Source: Tanypteryx hageni (Eukaryota; Arthropoda; Insecta; Odonata; Petaluridae). From it: DNA of 64,000 nucleotides. Below, piece after piece: positions 33,750 through 46,413 of the stretch; positions within the stretch are counted from its first letter, which is position 1; each line of letters begins with the position of its first letter. The translations under genes were made by a program, and so were the position numbers. The notes beneath the pieces were generated by a model. The model saw only the letters and a list, made by a program, of their open reading frames with translations. It had not been told where the DNA came from and did not search any database. Location: NCBI GenBank assembly GCA_028673005.1, contig CM054115.1, forward strand, positions 1,736,001 through 1,800,000, given 5' to 3'.

Positions 33750-33772
33750 GTTCAAAGCGAGGCATGCCTGTA
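33750..33772 (-). repeat. Candidate pogo/Tigger-like terminal repeat, right
   Basis: AGGCATGCCTGTA at 33760-33772 is the reverse complement of the start at 29101. Both sides contain AGTGCAT and AGCGCAA further inside. If the two ends belong together, the THAP gene and two LINE scraps lie inside the element. Confidence 0.4.
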
Positions 33773-36700
33773 TTTATCAGTTATGAAATGACAGAAGATA
33801 AAGTAACACCAAATCAGAAGAGATTGCATTAGTTTTTACCTCCTAAAGTGCAGTATCTGGGTCATGTCATACTGAAGGATTGCTTCCAGCGAATTGGAAA
33901 TCTTGGCATACTCTTCTTACACTCATTGTTCTGAGCTTACTTCTTTGACTGTTTGAATAAGACGAAATGCCAAAATGTAAAAGTATTTACTATATAATCA
34001 AATATGGAACTTGGTATTGAATCCTTATATTCAAATGATAGTATATGAGCTGGAATTCTTCATTAGTTTGCTGCTTAACCCAAATGTGAATTGATTTGAA
34101 AAAGCTGCTACTTGATCACTTTTTCTTTTTGGAACATTCAATGAAAAGGACTGGAAATTAATTGGTTTAATAACAACTACAGGTGCAGGACGATTGAAAT
34201 AATTTATTTACTTCTATTTATACTTGGCAGTAGTTAGCTTATTTTTTAACAGTCAACTAGTATTAATAAAAAACTCCTATTTTCTACTTATTTTAATTGT
34301 AAAACCAGTGATTGTCGAAAGTTAGGACATATTTATTAATGGTGATCATTTAAAGCTTCAATCATATGCTGGAGTGCATCCATAAATTTCATTCATTTTA
34401 TTAGATCAACATAATACACCCACTCTCTGATTAATGCTCTTAATTGGTGCCAGGAAAATCAAGCTCTAACTGAAAAAGCACTATTCGGAAATGACGTTAT
34501 AAGATTTAATTCGTTCCTGAGATTCTATTAATGGAGATGAAAATAGGTAGTATTATATAAATAATACACCAAAGTATTCTTTGTGAACCATATTACGTAG
34601 CGTAGAATAGGTTGTCTCTCCAGCTTTTAGTAGGCCATAAAACCTCTAATTTAACCTCGAGAGTTAACTTTTTCCTCTTTTTCTCCTCTGACCATCAGTT
34701 ATCACTCATGGTCTTTTTATTTAAAGGGAAAATATAATTTTAACAAAGTTCACTCTATATTTTGACCTACAAAAACATCGACAAGTGTACACAGAACCAT
34801 CAAGCAACTGCAAACACTGGCATCTTGTGTGTTGTAAACGCGCAGAGGCGCTGTGCGGTGGACTTCGTAAATTATACCAGAAACATGCACGAGTGCAATT
34901 TGGAAAAGTATTATTTTCAGCGTTAATGTGGAACAGCATTAATCGGGACAGCGTTAAGCAGGGAGTAGGTAAATTGTAAAATATTGGTGTCATCCAAGGA
35001 TTGTTAATTAGTAATGATATTAAAAAATCTTTGCAAAATTTAATCAAAATAAGCAATTTTTACTTTCTTTAGTGCATTCACCAACATTTTTAGTTTTTCC
35101 TCTTTATTTAAGGTGTTTTCACTTGATGCTGATCCAAAATGGACCAAGTGGATGTTCATGGTGTTGGACAGAGTGGAGCCATGATGTGAAGATTCCTGCC
35201 ATGTTGTGTCCAGTATATAGGCATCTGGGTGTGAGAGTAGAGGAGAGTTTTTAGCTGTGGCATATGGGTTAGGGGAGGGTTTTACCTAGTGGTTGCAAAT
35301 TCTGTTTGTTCACAACAGCAAAGAATTGTGATAAATGGAATGAGTATTCATTAAGAAGTGATACATCTGGATTAAAGAACCTTTCATAATTTACAATTGC
35401 TCTTAACATTACTCTTTATAAAGTAATGCAAATACAGTGCAACCTCAAAAACATGTTTTTTACTGGAGCATTTTTGTTGTTTTGGATGGATGGGTATTCT
35501 CTCAGAATGAAGGCATTAATTTTCTGTTTGGTTTTTAGTAAATCTCTGATGAAGTCCATTTTGTTAATTTTGTAAAATATATTTTATTTTGTGTTAATTA
35601 ACTTGCATCCCTCTATAAATTTAACTTTTTATTGAACATGAATTTGACTACCATTAAATTGTAACAATTTTTTAGGTTATTAGAAGACCATATAAAAAAT
35701 CAAGTTGATTTTCCTGAAGTATACTTGGAATTTTAAAATTTTTCAAACTATTCTTTGCCTGCCAATTAAATTTCATATTAAATTGACTTTTGAGGTGGAA
35801 CTGTATTAATGTTTACAAATTTGTGCATTTCCGTAAAATTATGAATAATATACAACAAATTGGATGGGAGAAAGCATTTCAATTTAATATTAAGTCAGTC
35901 ATAGCATTCATTGAAAAAATTCAATAATATTGTGGATAAGAATTTTCAATATTCCATATTAAAACTTTGTGGATTTGTTATGTTTACTAGTTCCAAATTT
36001 TGGTCAATAGATGTGAAAGAAAAATGCAGTATGCTTGAATTTTACTTCATTTATTAGTAATGTTAACTTTGGGGTATGTCGTTACCAAAAGTAAATCGGG
36101 AGATTAAAGTGAATAATATTTCAATTAGTTTTGTCGAATTATGAATTCATATCATGGGTAATTTTTTAATGATGAAATTTCTTGTAATGATGTTCAATTT
36201 GCAATTAATTCAATTAAGAGGAGTTTGCAAATTTCATGATTATTTTAAAATTCCATCCATCCAATTTGCTAGACAATTTTCTTAATGTGCAATGAATTGG
36301 AGCAATTTACGATTTCTGAAAGGTTTTTAATGCAAATGCAACCATTTTTTTCCCATTTCTATTATTGCCATATTTTAATGAATGAAACAGAATTAGAAGT
36401 ACCTGGGTCTATCCCTCCCTTATCCCATTTTTTTCTAGCCCTGTGCATAGACTCTTCTTTACTCTTACACCCACGTTTGGAGGGGATGAAGGGGTGAGGG
36501 ATTTTTTCCCTCGTCCCTTCTTGGAAGGAAGGAGGAACAACACATGGGAAAAAATAATTGTTCTTGTAATTAGAAAGAAATCTTTGTCATTCATATATTG
36601 TATCAAAATCACAGAATTTTTTCTGGAATCCAGAAAAAATTCTAAAGTTCAGAAAAAAAGGTAGATAAGAGACATCAGATGAAAAATAACTTTATTGTTC

Positions 36701-39406
36701 TGTGTACAATTCAATCAATGCAATAAATGAATATAAAATATAGAATCTCTGTTTTTCAATTTCCTATCAATAAGTCCATGCAATTCACCTGGCCACTCTT
36801 TTAGGTATGTTGGACTTAGGGTGATTTTTTTCAGTATTTTCACTGCTGAAAATGCTGCTTGCTGTAAATGCCGCTTTTTTCATCCTCCAGATCACTTCCA
36901 GCTGAATTTTCATCCCTGCTACTGTTATTTCCTGTCTGCTGCTACATCACTTCTGTTTTCAAAGTCTCCATCATCACTCAGAGGTCACATTTCTTCTCAT
37001 TTCACTTAACTGTTGCTAAATTTTTATTTCAAAATAAAGAAAGCACTCACTATATCATTGGAGCCCTTATGCTAATGCCTCCTGTTGGTCAAAAGAATAA
37101 GTAAGCAATTGGAATCAATGTTTCTACATAGGAGCAAAGTACTTCATGAATGGAAGAAAAATAATGACAGCAATATTGAATCAAAAACTATGCAATTATT
37201 ACATCTGTAATGCACAGAGCAATGCTGAATCATTAAAATAGTTTCCTAAAAAACCAATACAAGATAAAATATTAAACTTGAGCTAATGAGTGTTTACAAC
37301 TTCAATCTTTTTCATCAGTAAATGTGTAACAAACTGTATTTACCTGAATAAGATTGTCCTGTCTAGTTTAGCATTTGTGAAAATTGTCTTATAAATTGTA
37401 TAACATGAAATGAAAAGTTACTAAAAAAATTAATTGCTCCCAGAAGTAAGGATTGAGTTAAAATATTTTAGACTGATCAAGATGAAAAGGGTTAAATATA
37501 CAGCATCACAAGTATCTGTTTTTACACGAAAAAAGAAAAACTGATGTTATCAAAGCAAATGCACTATATAAGAGAAAATTTTGGGGATTCTAAAAAATGT
37601 TTCAATTGCACTTGTTCTTTATGTAAGTTCTAGTTTAATATTCAGATAAATACATTAAATTTAATGATTCAACAAATTTATCTACTATTGAATTGAATTG
37701 AATATTACTTTGCCTAACTCAACACTACTGGCATTGTTGGCTCTCCATTCACACAGTACATTGCCCCTACGATGGCTTAACACTTTCATCACCAGATTCT
37801 TAATTTCATATAGTTCAGTAAAACAAATCATTTTCAACATTAAAAAAGACCAATAATTATGAATCTTTCTGAATTTTATTTTTTAATGTCTTGTAATCTA
37901 TATAAAAATGTGCTTACTATATATACCAATGAACTAGCATTTACAAAATATTGATATTTGAAGAATTTAGAAAATGTAATTAGAAAAAGATAATAAACTT
38001 GTAATTCATAGATACTTGGATAGAATTTATTATTTTAATAAATGTTAGCTATCTCTTCTCAGAAAAGTCAAGAGAAAGTAAAAATATCACCAAAATTATC
38101 GTTCAGTATAAATAAAAAGTTAAGTAATACTTGACTGAATTTTTCCAAGTCCCGAGTAGATGGCAGCATACAAAATATAGGAATTAAATTGCTTAATATG
38201 ATGCAAATAATTTACTGAGAAGTACATCACAAAATAGCCATGAAAAGGTTAATTTATCCCAAACACAAATCACTTGACCAACAAGAGGCATTAAAACCAG
38301 GACAAGAGACCACCACTAGAATTTAAAAATATCTCTCAAATTATTATCAGAATAATTACTATTGGTTATTGATGACACCAAGTAGAGCTGAATGAGCTTC
38401 TCATAATAGATATGAACAAAGAACTTCACAATACCATTTTAAGCTATTCTGTCTCATCCAAACTCTTAACTTATGCTCCCTCTCCTTTAGAATACCTCCC
38501 TTTTTAATAATCTGTTTGATATTTTCAAGTTCGAATCGATTCTAATTTTTTTATAATTTAACTGGCTTTGACAAATACAAATTTAACTTATTTATTCAAA
38601 ATATAAATGTGGCATTTTCCAAGTGTGCTTAATCAACCATTAATTGCGGAATAAACAATACTTTCTCAAAAGTTTATAAAGCAAGTTTTTCTCTTTCCTT
38701 TATTTTTTAAGTTAAAATGTCCCAAAGTTTTTCAATGCAAAATTATTTCTAAATAAATAATACACAGTATTGTGTTTTTTAATAAGTAAAAAACTAGAGC
38801 ACCAAGTCTTGAAATATGGGAGAAATAGGAATTATTTTGTGAGGCCGCTAAAGCAACCTGCCATTGGAGGGCTTGGCACTCTTAAGGATTAAAACTTCAC
38901 AATAGTCTCACCCTAACTCCCCTAAACACCCTTGTATTCACATTTAACACAGTATCACAGAATCAGGAACTTGAAAGTTATCACTTCAAACGATTACGTA
39001 CTTTGTATCCGAAACAAGATTATCCCTGATCACCTCTTTTGGCTACATGTGTTGTATAGACAATCTATTAGTTTCAACAATTATGTGAGTTGCATGATTT
39101 ACCGTATTAGTCCGAATATAGTCTCCCCCCCTTTTTGGCCAAAATATTAGTAAGAAAAGGAAGGGCAAAATTAAAGGCCAAAAATTAGCAAACAAAAATA
39201 TCACTGTTGGCAGTAAGTATAGGTAACAATTAATGCCCTCACTTGATTTCATTGTTCTACAGAGAATTTCTTGATACATATGCCTCAGTAACTCAATTCT
39301 TTTTGTTCACTCTGGAATCCTTGCCTTAACGTTTGTATTTTCATAATAACGGAACTGCAGAAGTTTTTGCTTTGAAAGCATTGACTGGCCAACTGCATTC
39401 CTTCCC
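33773..39406. other. Long AT-rich noncoding stretch
   Basis: More than 5 kb without a gene I can support. At 35093-35190 a short frame (VFSLDADPKWTKWMF) follows a pyrimidine-AG acceptor-like site but has no recognisable family. At 39108-39150 a CCGTATTAGTCCGAATATAG string resembles the ends of dispersed DNA-transposon repeats. Nothing else stands out. Confidence 0.45.
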
Positions 39407-42400
39407 TAAGGGGCCATCCTTAAATGATGTCACGCTTAAGGGGGAGGGGGGGGGTCTGGGAATATGTGACATTTTGTGACAAGGGGGGGGGAGTATATGT
39501 AAAACAATGTGATGTCACAAATAAGTAAAGGTTTTTGCCAAGATCTTGTGCTTTATTTCCTTAATTTTCTTGAAGTGACATTCACTAACTTTTATTTATT
39601 CTCTGTTTTAATTGTCTTTCCTGCCACTGGCCCTCTGGTGGAAACCTGTAAATAACAGTTGAAAAACATACTGCAAAACTAAACCTCACAGAAAAACTCC
39701 AATAACTATTATAATAAGCTGTATACTTAATTATCAGCTTAAGTTGTTATTGTGTTGGTGTTCTAGTCCTCCTCTATGTTCTAGTCTCCTTGACTGTTAT
39801 TGTATCATATTCATTTACAGTAAAGTGGCTAAAACCAAGCCATGTGAATGTTAGTTAATATTTTTAATTGCCTACCGTAAAAAGTCTTGGTAAGTTTTAG
39901 TCATGAAATGAAGTCATCCTTAATTATAATAGAACTAAAATAATAATCATTTGTTAATTTTTCAAAGAGAATGTTTTGTAAACATTATTTATACAATAAT
40001 TTTTCTAAAATAATGCTTTTAGTTATTTTTCGTTTTTGGATAAGAAAAAAAAATATTTTAGAGAACTCGCTATTAAAATATTGGCAAGTCATCAGTATAT
40101 ACATATTAGTTTAAAATTAAATATTTATTTTTGTATTTCAGAATGTAATTTAAAAAACTGCTGTTTTATTCAAATACTAGAATATTTTTAACAAGAAAAT
40201 CAGGTATATATACTTGCATGTACTAAATGATAACTGAATTTTTTTGAGTTTAATACTTAATAAAATAGGTGAATGGATCTAGTATTTAAATCGTACTTTT
40301 CATTGGAATTAAAATAAGGAAAATAATAAGAGCTTCTTCTTTTTAAGGCTTTTAAATATTATGGATTTGATTTGTACAATATCTATATTTATGTAAATAT
40401 AAAATAATTATCCTCTTATTTACAGAATGGATAAAGGTGAACTATTTCAATCATTATTTAAGTCATACTTAAAGGCAAAACCATCAAAGAAACCAAAGGA
40501 TGTGCAGCAAGAAACTGTAAAAATTTGGAATCGTATTAAAAAAATGCAGAATTTACCATCAATAGTGACCTCCATCATTAAAGAAAATGAAGCTTTAGCA
40601 GTGAAAAATAAAGGAACTTTATTATGCTTTTTGGAAAAACAATCAAGAGTATCAAATATCACTACTTTGGAGAAAAAAGTTCAAAGTGTAGTTCCTGAGA
40701 AATCAACTAGTATTCCTAAAGAACAATCTTCTACATCTTGCATTGTAGATATTGTCAATAAACCAAAAACAAAAGTACAAGATGAACTAAGAAAAAAAAT
40801 AGATATAATAAACAGTGATTTAGTAGGACTTTATAAAAGAAAGAGTTGTTGACAACTTACTAATGAACAACTCGAAAAACTCAAAGAAAACGAGAAAAAG
40901 AAAAGAACTCGAAAGAGAGCTTAAAATAAAAACATCTGACCAACAATGACAGAAAAAATCAAGAGATGAAAGAAAAAGAAAACTAGAAGAAATTTGTGAA
41001 AAGAATCCAAAAACTAAAGAAGTTTTAAAGAAGAGAGATACAGTAGGTAGACCAAGAGTTGAACTGGATCAGCCAGAGTTGTTAAAAGCTATTATTAATA
41101 TAGCTGTCCATGGTTCTGCATCACATGAACGACGAAATGAAGATTCTTTGAGAGGTATCAAAACTTTGGATGAGCTTACTGAAGAATTAAATAAGATCGG
41201 CTTTAATATAAGTTGAAATGGCGTTTATGTTCGCTTACTTCCTAAATGCAGTTCATCTTTAGAAGGGAAACGGCATGTTATCACTGTCCCAGTCAAGCTC
41301 ATGAAAGCTCTAAATGATGCACACTTCCAACATGTTGATGGGCAATTTTGCAGAGTACCTATTAATCATTTGGAAGAAATTGCTTCAATTCTTGGACCAA
41401 ATGAAGTATGCTTCTTGAGCCAAGATGATAAGGCTCGAGTGCCACTTGGCTTAACAGCAGCAAAGGAGCAATCTCCATTGGTCATGCATGTTGAGTATCG
41501 AGTAAGTTTACCTGATCATGATTGGGTTGTAGCTGCCAGACATAAGTTGATACCTTCAGTTTATGCTGGAATTGAAATTTAAAAAAATGGAAATGGTGAT
41601 TCAACTGCAGTAGGATATTTAGGCCCAACCTTTATAGGTATCAGATCCGGTAAGCACTCTTCTTCAACAGCATTTTCACATGCATTTGACTTTGAAATAC
41701 TTTTGAAGTTACCCGAATTTGAAAGTATCACAAGGTTTCAGAACGAAGTAAAACCGGTGGTAATTTTTACTGTGGATGGTGGCCCTGATGAGAATCCTCG
41801 ATACCAGAAGGTAATTGATGTTGGAATCAATCATTTTTTAAAATATAATTAGGATGCCCTTTTTATTGCAACCAATGCACCTGGCAGGAGTTCTTTCAAT
41901 CGTGTTGAGAGAAGGATGGCACCTTTAAGTAAGGAACTGTCTGGAGTTATTTTTCCTCATGAGCATTATGGAAACCATTTTGATTCACAAGGCAAAACGA
42001 TTAATGATGACCTTGAAAAAGAAAACTTTGAATATTGTGGCAATACATTGGCAGAAATATGGGGGCAAATGGTAATTGATGGATTTCCAACTGTAGCCAA
42101 ATATATAAGTCCAGAAAATTCAGAGATTAATCCTGAAAATTTGTTGACAGCAGGTGCTGTTTGGTCATCAAAGCATTTGTGGACTAGCCAATATTTTACA
42201 CAGATTGTGAAGTGCAGAGACACAAGCTGTTGTTCAGCACCTCGAAGCTCAATTTTCAGTATTTTAAGGGAACGATTCCTACCTCCACCGATTCCAATCA
42301 AACAGACAAATGAAGGTTTAAAAGCTCCATTATCAACAGATGAGGAAGAACTTAATTTGAAGTATCCATCTGTTTTCATTGCAGGTAGTATTGATTTGGA

Positions 42401-43322
42401 AGAAATATTACCAAGATCTGCCAAAAGTTTCAAAATTATGCCATATGATCTATACTGCCCATCTATTCAAAAGGAATTAAGAAATCGAATATGCAATACC
42501 TGCAATCTGTATTTTGCTTCAAATGTCATATTACAGAAACACTATTAGATACATAAGCAGACAGAGACCATGCCACAAATTCAGGAAAGAGTTAGGCCAA
42601 TTCGTATTGCTGCTAGACGACAGTGTGAAATGATGGCTATTATAACAAACCAGGAAAATGTTCAATACGCAGAATGGATTGATGAAGAAAATTTGGATTT
42701 TAATAAATAAAATATAATACAGATGATGGAGATTCAAATAATATGCATATTTATAGTATGGATGAGACTTTCCGAACACCATGGAAAGAATTTTAATTTC
42801 TAAGTTGTGCATATTTTTCATTTTGTTTATATCCATTTTTAAAATTTGTATTAATTGTTATTGCTTTTAATGAATGTATTCCATAGTTAGTGAAGTTACA
42901 AAAATAGAGATGGGTTAATCTGGAAGTTATAAAAGCATAAACTTCGTACATTGTTGGAGTTGCCAGACATTGTTTAAAGAGTACATACATGTAATTTTTA
43001 TATTAATTAGTATTGTATTTGCATACAATGGAATATCTGCTGCATTTAAGTATTTCATTATCTATAATATGTACTTATAAAAAGCAATAATTTTATTTGA
43101 ATGTATTGAATTTCTTTCATGTAGTAACAGATGAAACATTGTACAAATTATGTCTGGACATATCATTAATTTTATATAGCCAATATGACTAAATTAAAAA
43201 GGACAAGGTTTTGTGACATGGGAGGGGGGGGTGAAGCTGTATGTGACACTTTGTGACAGAGGGGGGAGGGGGGGGTCAAAAATCCCAAAAATGCTGTGAC
43301 ATCATTTAAGGATGGCCCCTAA
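39407..43322 (+). mobile_element. DDE DNA transposon of unassigned superfamily (3.9 kb)
   Basis: Perfect 24-bp terminal inverted repeats run at 39410-39433 (GGGGCCATCC...GATGTCAC) and 43296-43319. TAA flanks both sides (39407-39409, 43320-43322) as a 3-bp target duplication. Inside each end are G-rich runs and the pair TATGTGACA / TTTGTGACA in the same, direct, orientation. One decayed protein-coding frame fills the centre. A 3-bp TWA duplication occurs in PIF/Harbinger and 3-bp duplications in Zator-like groups. However, the protein does not look like a Harbinger transposase, so I leave the superfamily open. Confidence 0.85.
40427..42710 (+). pseudogene. Decayed DDE transposase with C-terminal C2H2 finger, family unassigned
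   Basis: The N-terminal part (40427-40852, MDKGELFQSLFKSYLKAK) is lysine-rich and helical. After a stop and a shift near 40850-40910, one frame runs to 42710 with in-frame stops near 40947, 41214, 41582, 41850 and 42547. Conserved-looking blocks are SQDDKARVPLG (D codon 41427), FTVDGGPDENPRY (D codon 41775) and APGRSSFNRVERRMAPLSKE (E codon 41907). The spacing D-115-D-43-E suits an RNase H-like DDE transposase. CNTC...HYxIHK near 42500-42560 looks like a C2H2 zinc finger. I recall closely similar hypothetical proteins as widespread in invertebrates but cannot name the superfamily. The catalytic reading is inference from spacing. Confidence 0.65.
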
Positions 43323-44916
43323 GCCACAACTATGCAAATATGGATATATAGTGGTGCCACTTAACGTTATTTTAGAGAAAATGTCACTACGACGAAAGAA
43401 ATTATCCTTGTTACCCATCAATCCATAGGGCCATAGCCAATTCTGTCAGCTGATCAGACTATCCAGCTGTTGATAGTATATAATGCAATCGCATTATAAA
43501 ATTATTGCTTACGTAAATCACATGGAGGTGTTGAAGGTGTTTCAACTAGCTACAGAATGTATTCCTTGATGTAATATTCCGAGGCATAAATATCGGAAGT
43601 AACGAAAATGCGGATAAAATTAATTATGAAAAGAATATGTTAACCGCAAATCTGGTGATAATTACTATTCTATACAGCCACGATTCAAGTAGCCATTGTC
43701 AACGACATTTGAATGACACGAATGGAATTTAAATAACATTCATAAATCAAAATTTTCGAATTTAGTCCAGTAACACTTGATACATATTTAAATTACGCCT
43801 GCAACTATAACATACAAAACATGATGTCACAGTTTCATTGTAAAATTGATAGCTGGAACTAAATTGCTCGTAGATATTAAAACTCGTTCATTAGAATATT
43901 ACAAGATGATCCAAACAGAACTTATGATGCCTACTTACCATGTAATCATTTATTTAATACTTATATTGCCTTTAATAGCTTGAAAGTCATCACGCGCCGC
44001 CCTATGGGTGCAAGGGGCGCATAGCACCCGGACGGCAGCATATGAGGGGCGGCACTTACGGACGGGCAATAATATTTCTTAATTTTGTCCTTTTCCATCT
44101 CGTAGATTCGAACGTATATACTTTAGTAATACCTGATATTAAAAAATCATTTATCATTTAACTTACTAACCAGATTATTTTCTTCGTACAAATCCAAAAA
44201 GAAATAACTGCCTCGAGGGAGGCAACAGTTTGCAGGCAAGCTCCTCTTTCGGAGAAAGAGCGAGTTTTTAGGCAAAGCGGTAACAGCGAAACGCCTAAAC
44301 GTCTAGTCCGTCCATCGAAACTTTCACCTCCTAAACCCCTGGACGGATTTAAATTTAATCAAGTATGAGTGATCTTTATTAAAAATTATTGCCCAATTGT
44401 GATTTTCAACTGAATCTGTCAATTAGAAATTCCACTTTACGTAATTGCTTTAATAAACTTATACTCGTATCTCGTTAAATGGCATCCGTCAAGCAACAAT
44501 GAAATATCCAACTTTTATCTCCCTAGCTCTTATATTATCTGTAAGGTATAGATTAAAACATTTATTCAGATAGAGAACAATATTTACTACAAGAAAGTCG
44601 CAAAGCCACGCAATTACAAGTCATAGTTTCAGAGATAAAAAATCAAGAAAATCCCGAGTAAAACATCGCATATTTTGTTTACATCAATCGCTAAGATGGT
44701 TCTCTCAGCAATTAACAAGTAGGGATGCAGATGGATTTCCCGTAGTACGTCACCTGTTTACCTGCCCTGTCCCTAGTTCATTCTCCAATCGGCTGAGTCA
44801 GTCGTTCCTAGCCCCCGGTCCTGTCATGTTCGCTCTACCGTTGGTTACTATGAGTTGGTTGTAGTTCCTTCCACCTCTTGTTCCTTTTAATGGCATGTAT
44901 ACTCGGCGACATGCCA
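43323..44916. other. Noncoding stretch ending in the probable gypsy 5' LTR
   Basis: No coding frame recognised. GC-rich blocks lie at 43990-44060 and 44200-44330, the latter with inverted pieces (CTCTTTC/GAAAGAG near 44250 and TTAGGC/GCCTAA near 44270-44300). The last few hundred bases before 44917 are probably the 5' LTR of the gypsy element, but the LTR start was not fixed because no second LTR is present. Confidence 0.4.
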
Positions 44917-44919
44917 AAT

Positions 44920-44932
44920 TGGCGACGAGGAT
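44920..44932 (+). other. Primer-binding site matching tRNA-Ser(GCT)
   Basis: TGGCGACGAGGAT is the reverse complement of the 3' end of a tRNA-Ser(GCT) acceptor arm with CCA (ATCCTCGTCG-CCA). It lies three bases after a TGCCA that could be the LTR end, and upstream of gag. Confidence 0.7.
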
Positions 44933-45012
44933 AATTGGATATATTGTAATTAGTTCGGGAAGGCGGAGTAATTAAATATTACGTAACATAGGAAGGTGCG
45001 TTCCTCATTCAA

Positions 45013-45561
45013 ATGGCGCTAATTGGATCGGTGGGAAATTTTGATAGCGCAGAGGAATCCTAGTCCTCTTATATTGAACGCTTCGAGCTATTCGTGGAAT
45101 GTAATGAAATTAAGAGCGAGAAAAAATTGAGTACACTATTGACGGTAATGGGTGTTAAAATCTACAATCTACTCAAAGATTTGTGCACTCCACAAAAGCC
45201 GAGCGCAAAGTCTTATAGTGAAATTGTAAAAAGACTACAACGGATTTCTTCGCAGAACACCAGACAAGTCTCCAGACGGAAAAGGGAGGAGAGAGTGTCA
45301 AGTGAAAATCCAAGTGTGCCAACGGTGCAATGTCACTGTTGTGGGAAAGTTGAGCACTTCGCCAACGTGTGTCTTTTCAGAGGGTATAATTGTAATTACT
45401 GTAAGAAGAAAGGGCATCTGGAGAAAGTATGTAAGTATAAGCCTTCTTCCAATGATTCCACGGGGAAGTTCCACAGTCAGAATAAGGCTAAGATTCCAAA
45501 AGGGATAAATTTCCATCCTAATGTAAGCAGCCAACACTGTTTCGAGGGAGGTAAAAGATAA
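45013..45561 (+). pseudogene. gypsy Gag remnant with two zinc knuckles
   Basis: Starts MALIGSVGNFDSAEES and continues YIERFELFVECNEI and LLTVMGVKIYNLLKDL, the N-terminal Gag region of gypsy elements. A stop codon at 45061-45063 sits where relatives have a tryptophan codon. Most of the capsid is deleted. Two zinc knuckles follow (CHCCGKVEHFANVC and CNYCKKKGHLEKVC, near 45330-45430), which bind genomic RNA during particle assembly. The total of about 180 codons is far shorter than the usual Gag. Confidence 0.75.
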
Positions 45562-45586
45562 TGATGATATATATGATTGTTCCCAA

Positions 45587-46014
45587 TTGTTTGTGATACG
45601 AGGCTGTGAAAACAATTCTGTGAATCGGATTAAAGCCAAGCCCATAACTATTAACCTAAAAGTGGGATATAGTATGCTTTGTTTTGAGATTGATAGTGGA
45701 GCATGTGTTTCCTGTATCTCCGAAAATTGTTATAACGCTAAGTTTAAGCATATTTTGTTGCAACCCACGACTCTGGCCTTAAGTTCGTATACAAAGGAGC
45801 AAATTATTCCTGTGGGTAAATTAAGCGTTGATGTGGAGTACAGAGGGAAATTTAGAAACATTGATTTATATGTTATTAAAAATGGAGCTAATCCTATCAT
45901 GGGACGCGATTGGGTGAAGGCACTCCAATTGGAAATTTTTGTTAATGATGATGCAGGAAGTGTTGAAGTAAATAGTTTGAATAAATTTAGCTGTAACGAT
46001 TCGAAGATTTTACC
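45587..46014 (+). pseudogene. gypsy aspartic protease
   Basis: The frame has the catalytic DSGA (FEIDSGACVSCIS near 45690), then VGKLSVDVEYRGK and PIMGRDWVKAL, the usual C-terminal ILGRDW-type block. Retroviral-type aspartic proteases act as dimers to cleave the Gag-Pol precursor. No methionine start is expected because the enzyme is made as part of Pol. The protein chain is cut off after NSLNKFSCNDSKI by a deletion that joins it out of frame to the reverse transcriptase. Confidence 0.75.
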
Positions 46015-46413
46015 TTTTCTAAAATCGATCTCTCTCAAGCGTACACTCAGGTTAAATTAGATGATGATTCTAAAAGGTACTGTACCATAAGTACGCACAT
46101 GGGTCTTTTTGTATATAATAGAGTTCCATATGGAATTTCTTCTGCCCCTGGTTTATTTCAAAGAATTATGGAGCAAGTCTTATCGAGTATACCAGGTGTA
46201 GTATGCTTCCTCGATGACATTTTAATCACAAGGAAAGACGAAAATGAGCACTTGTCTAGACTTAAAAGTGTTTGTAAGAGACTGAGTGAAAATGGCTTAA
46301 CCGTAAGTAGGAGTAAGTGTCAATTGTTTTCGAAGTGCATTGAGTATTTAGGGTTTGTAATTTGTAAAGAAGGGTTACATACCTCACCCAGTAAAGTAGA
46401 AATGTGTCTCTGA
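46015..46413 (+). pseudogene. gypsy reverse transcriptase fragment
   Basis: Begins inside the domain at FSKIDLSQAYTQVKLDDDSK and continues through YNRVPYGISSAPGLFQRIM, the catalytic CFLDDILI (F-x-DD) and CIEYLGFVICKEGLHTSPSK, then stops. The fingers N-terminus, RNase H and integrase are absent. It is in a different frame from the preceding protease, which indicates a deletion at about 46014. Confidence 0.8.

Larger units (their letters stand above)
44917..46413 (+). mobile_element. Ty3/gypsy LTR retrotransposon, internally deleted and 3'-truncated
   Basis: The primer-binding site, gag, protease and part of the reverse transcriptase are in gypsy order. Large blocks are missing: most of the capsid, the protease-to-RT linker, and everything after the RT connection (RNase H, integrase, 3' LTR). 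It is an inactive remnant. Confidence 0.8.

Noticed and set aside
35093..35190. Possible coding exon (VFSLDADPKWTKWMF...)
   Set aside because: A single short frame after an acceptor-like site, with no donor, partner exon or family resemblance.
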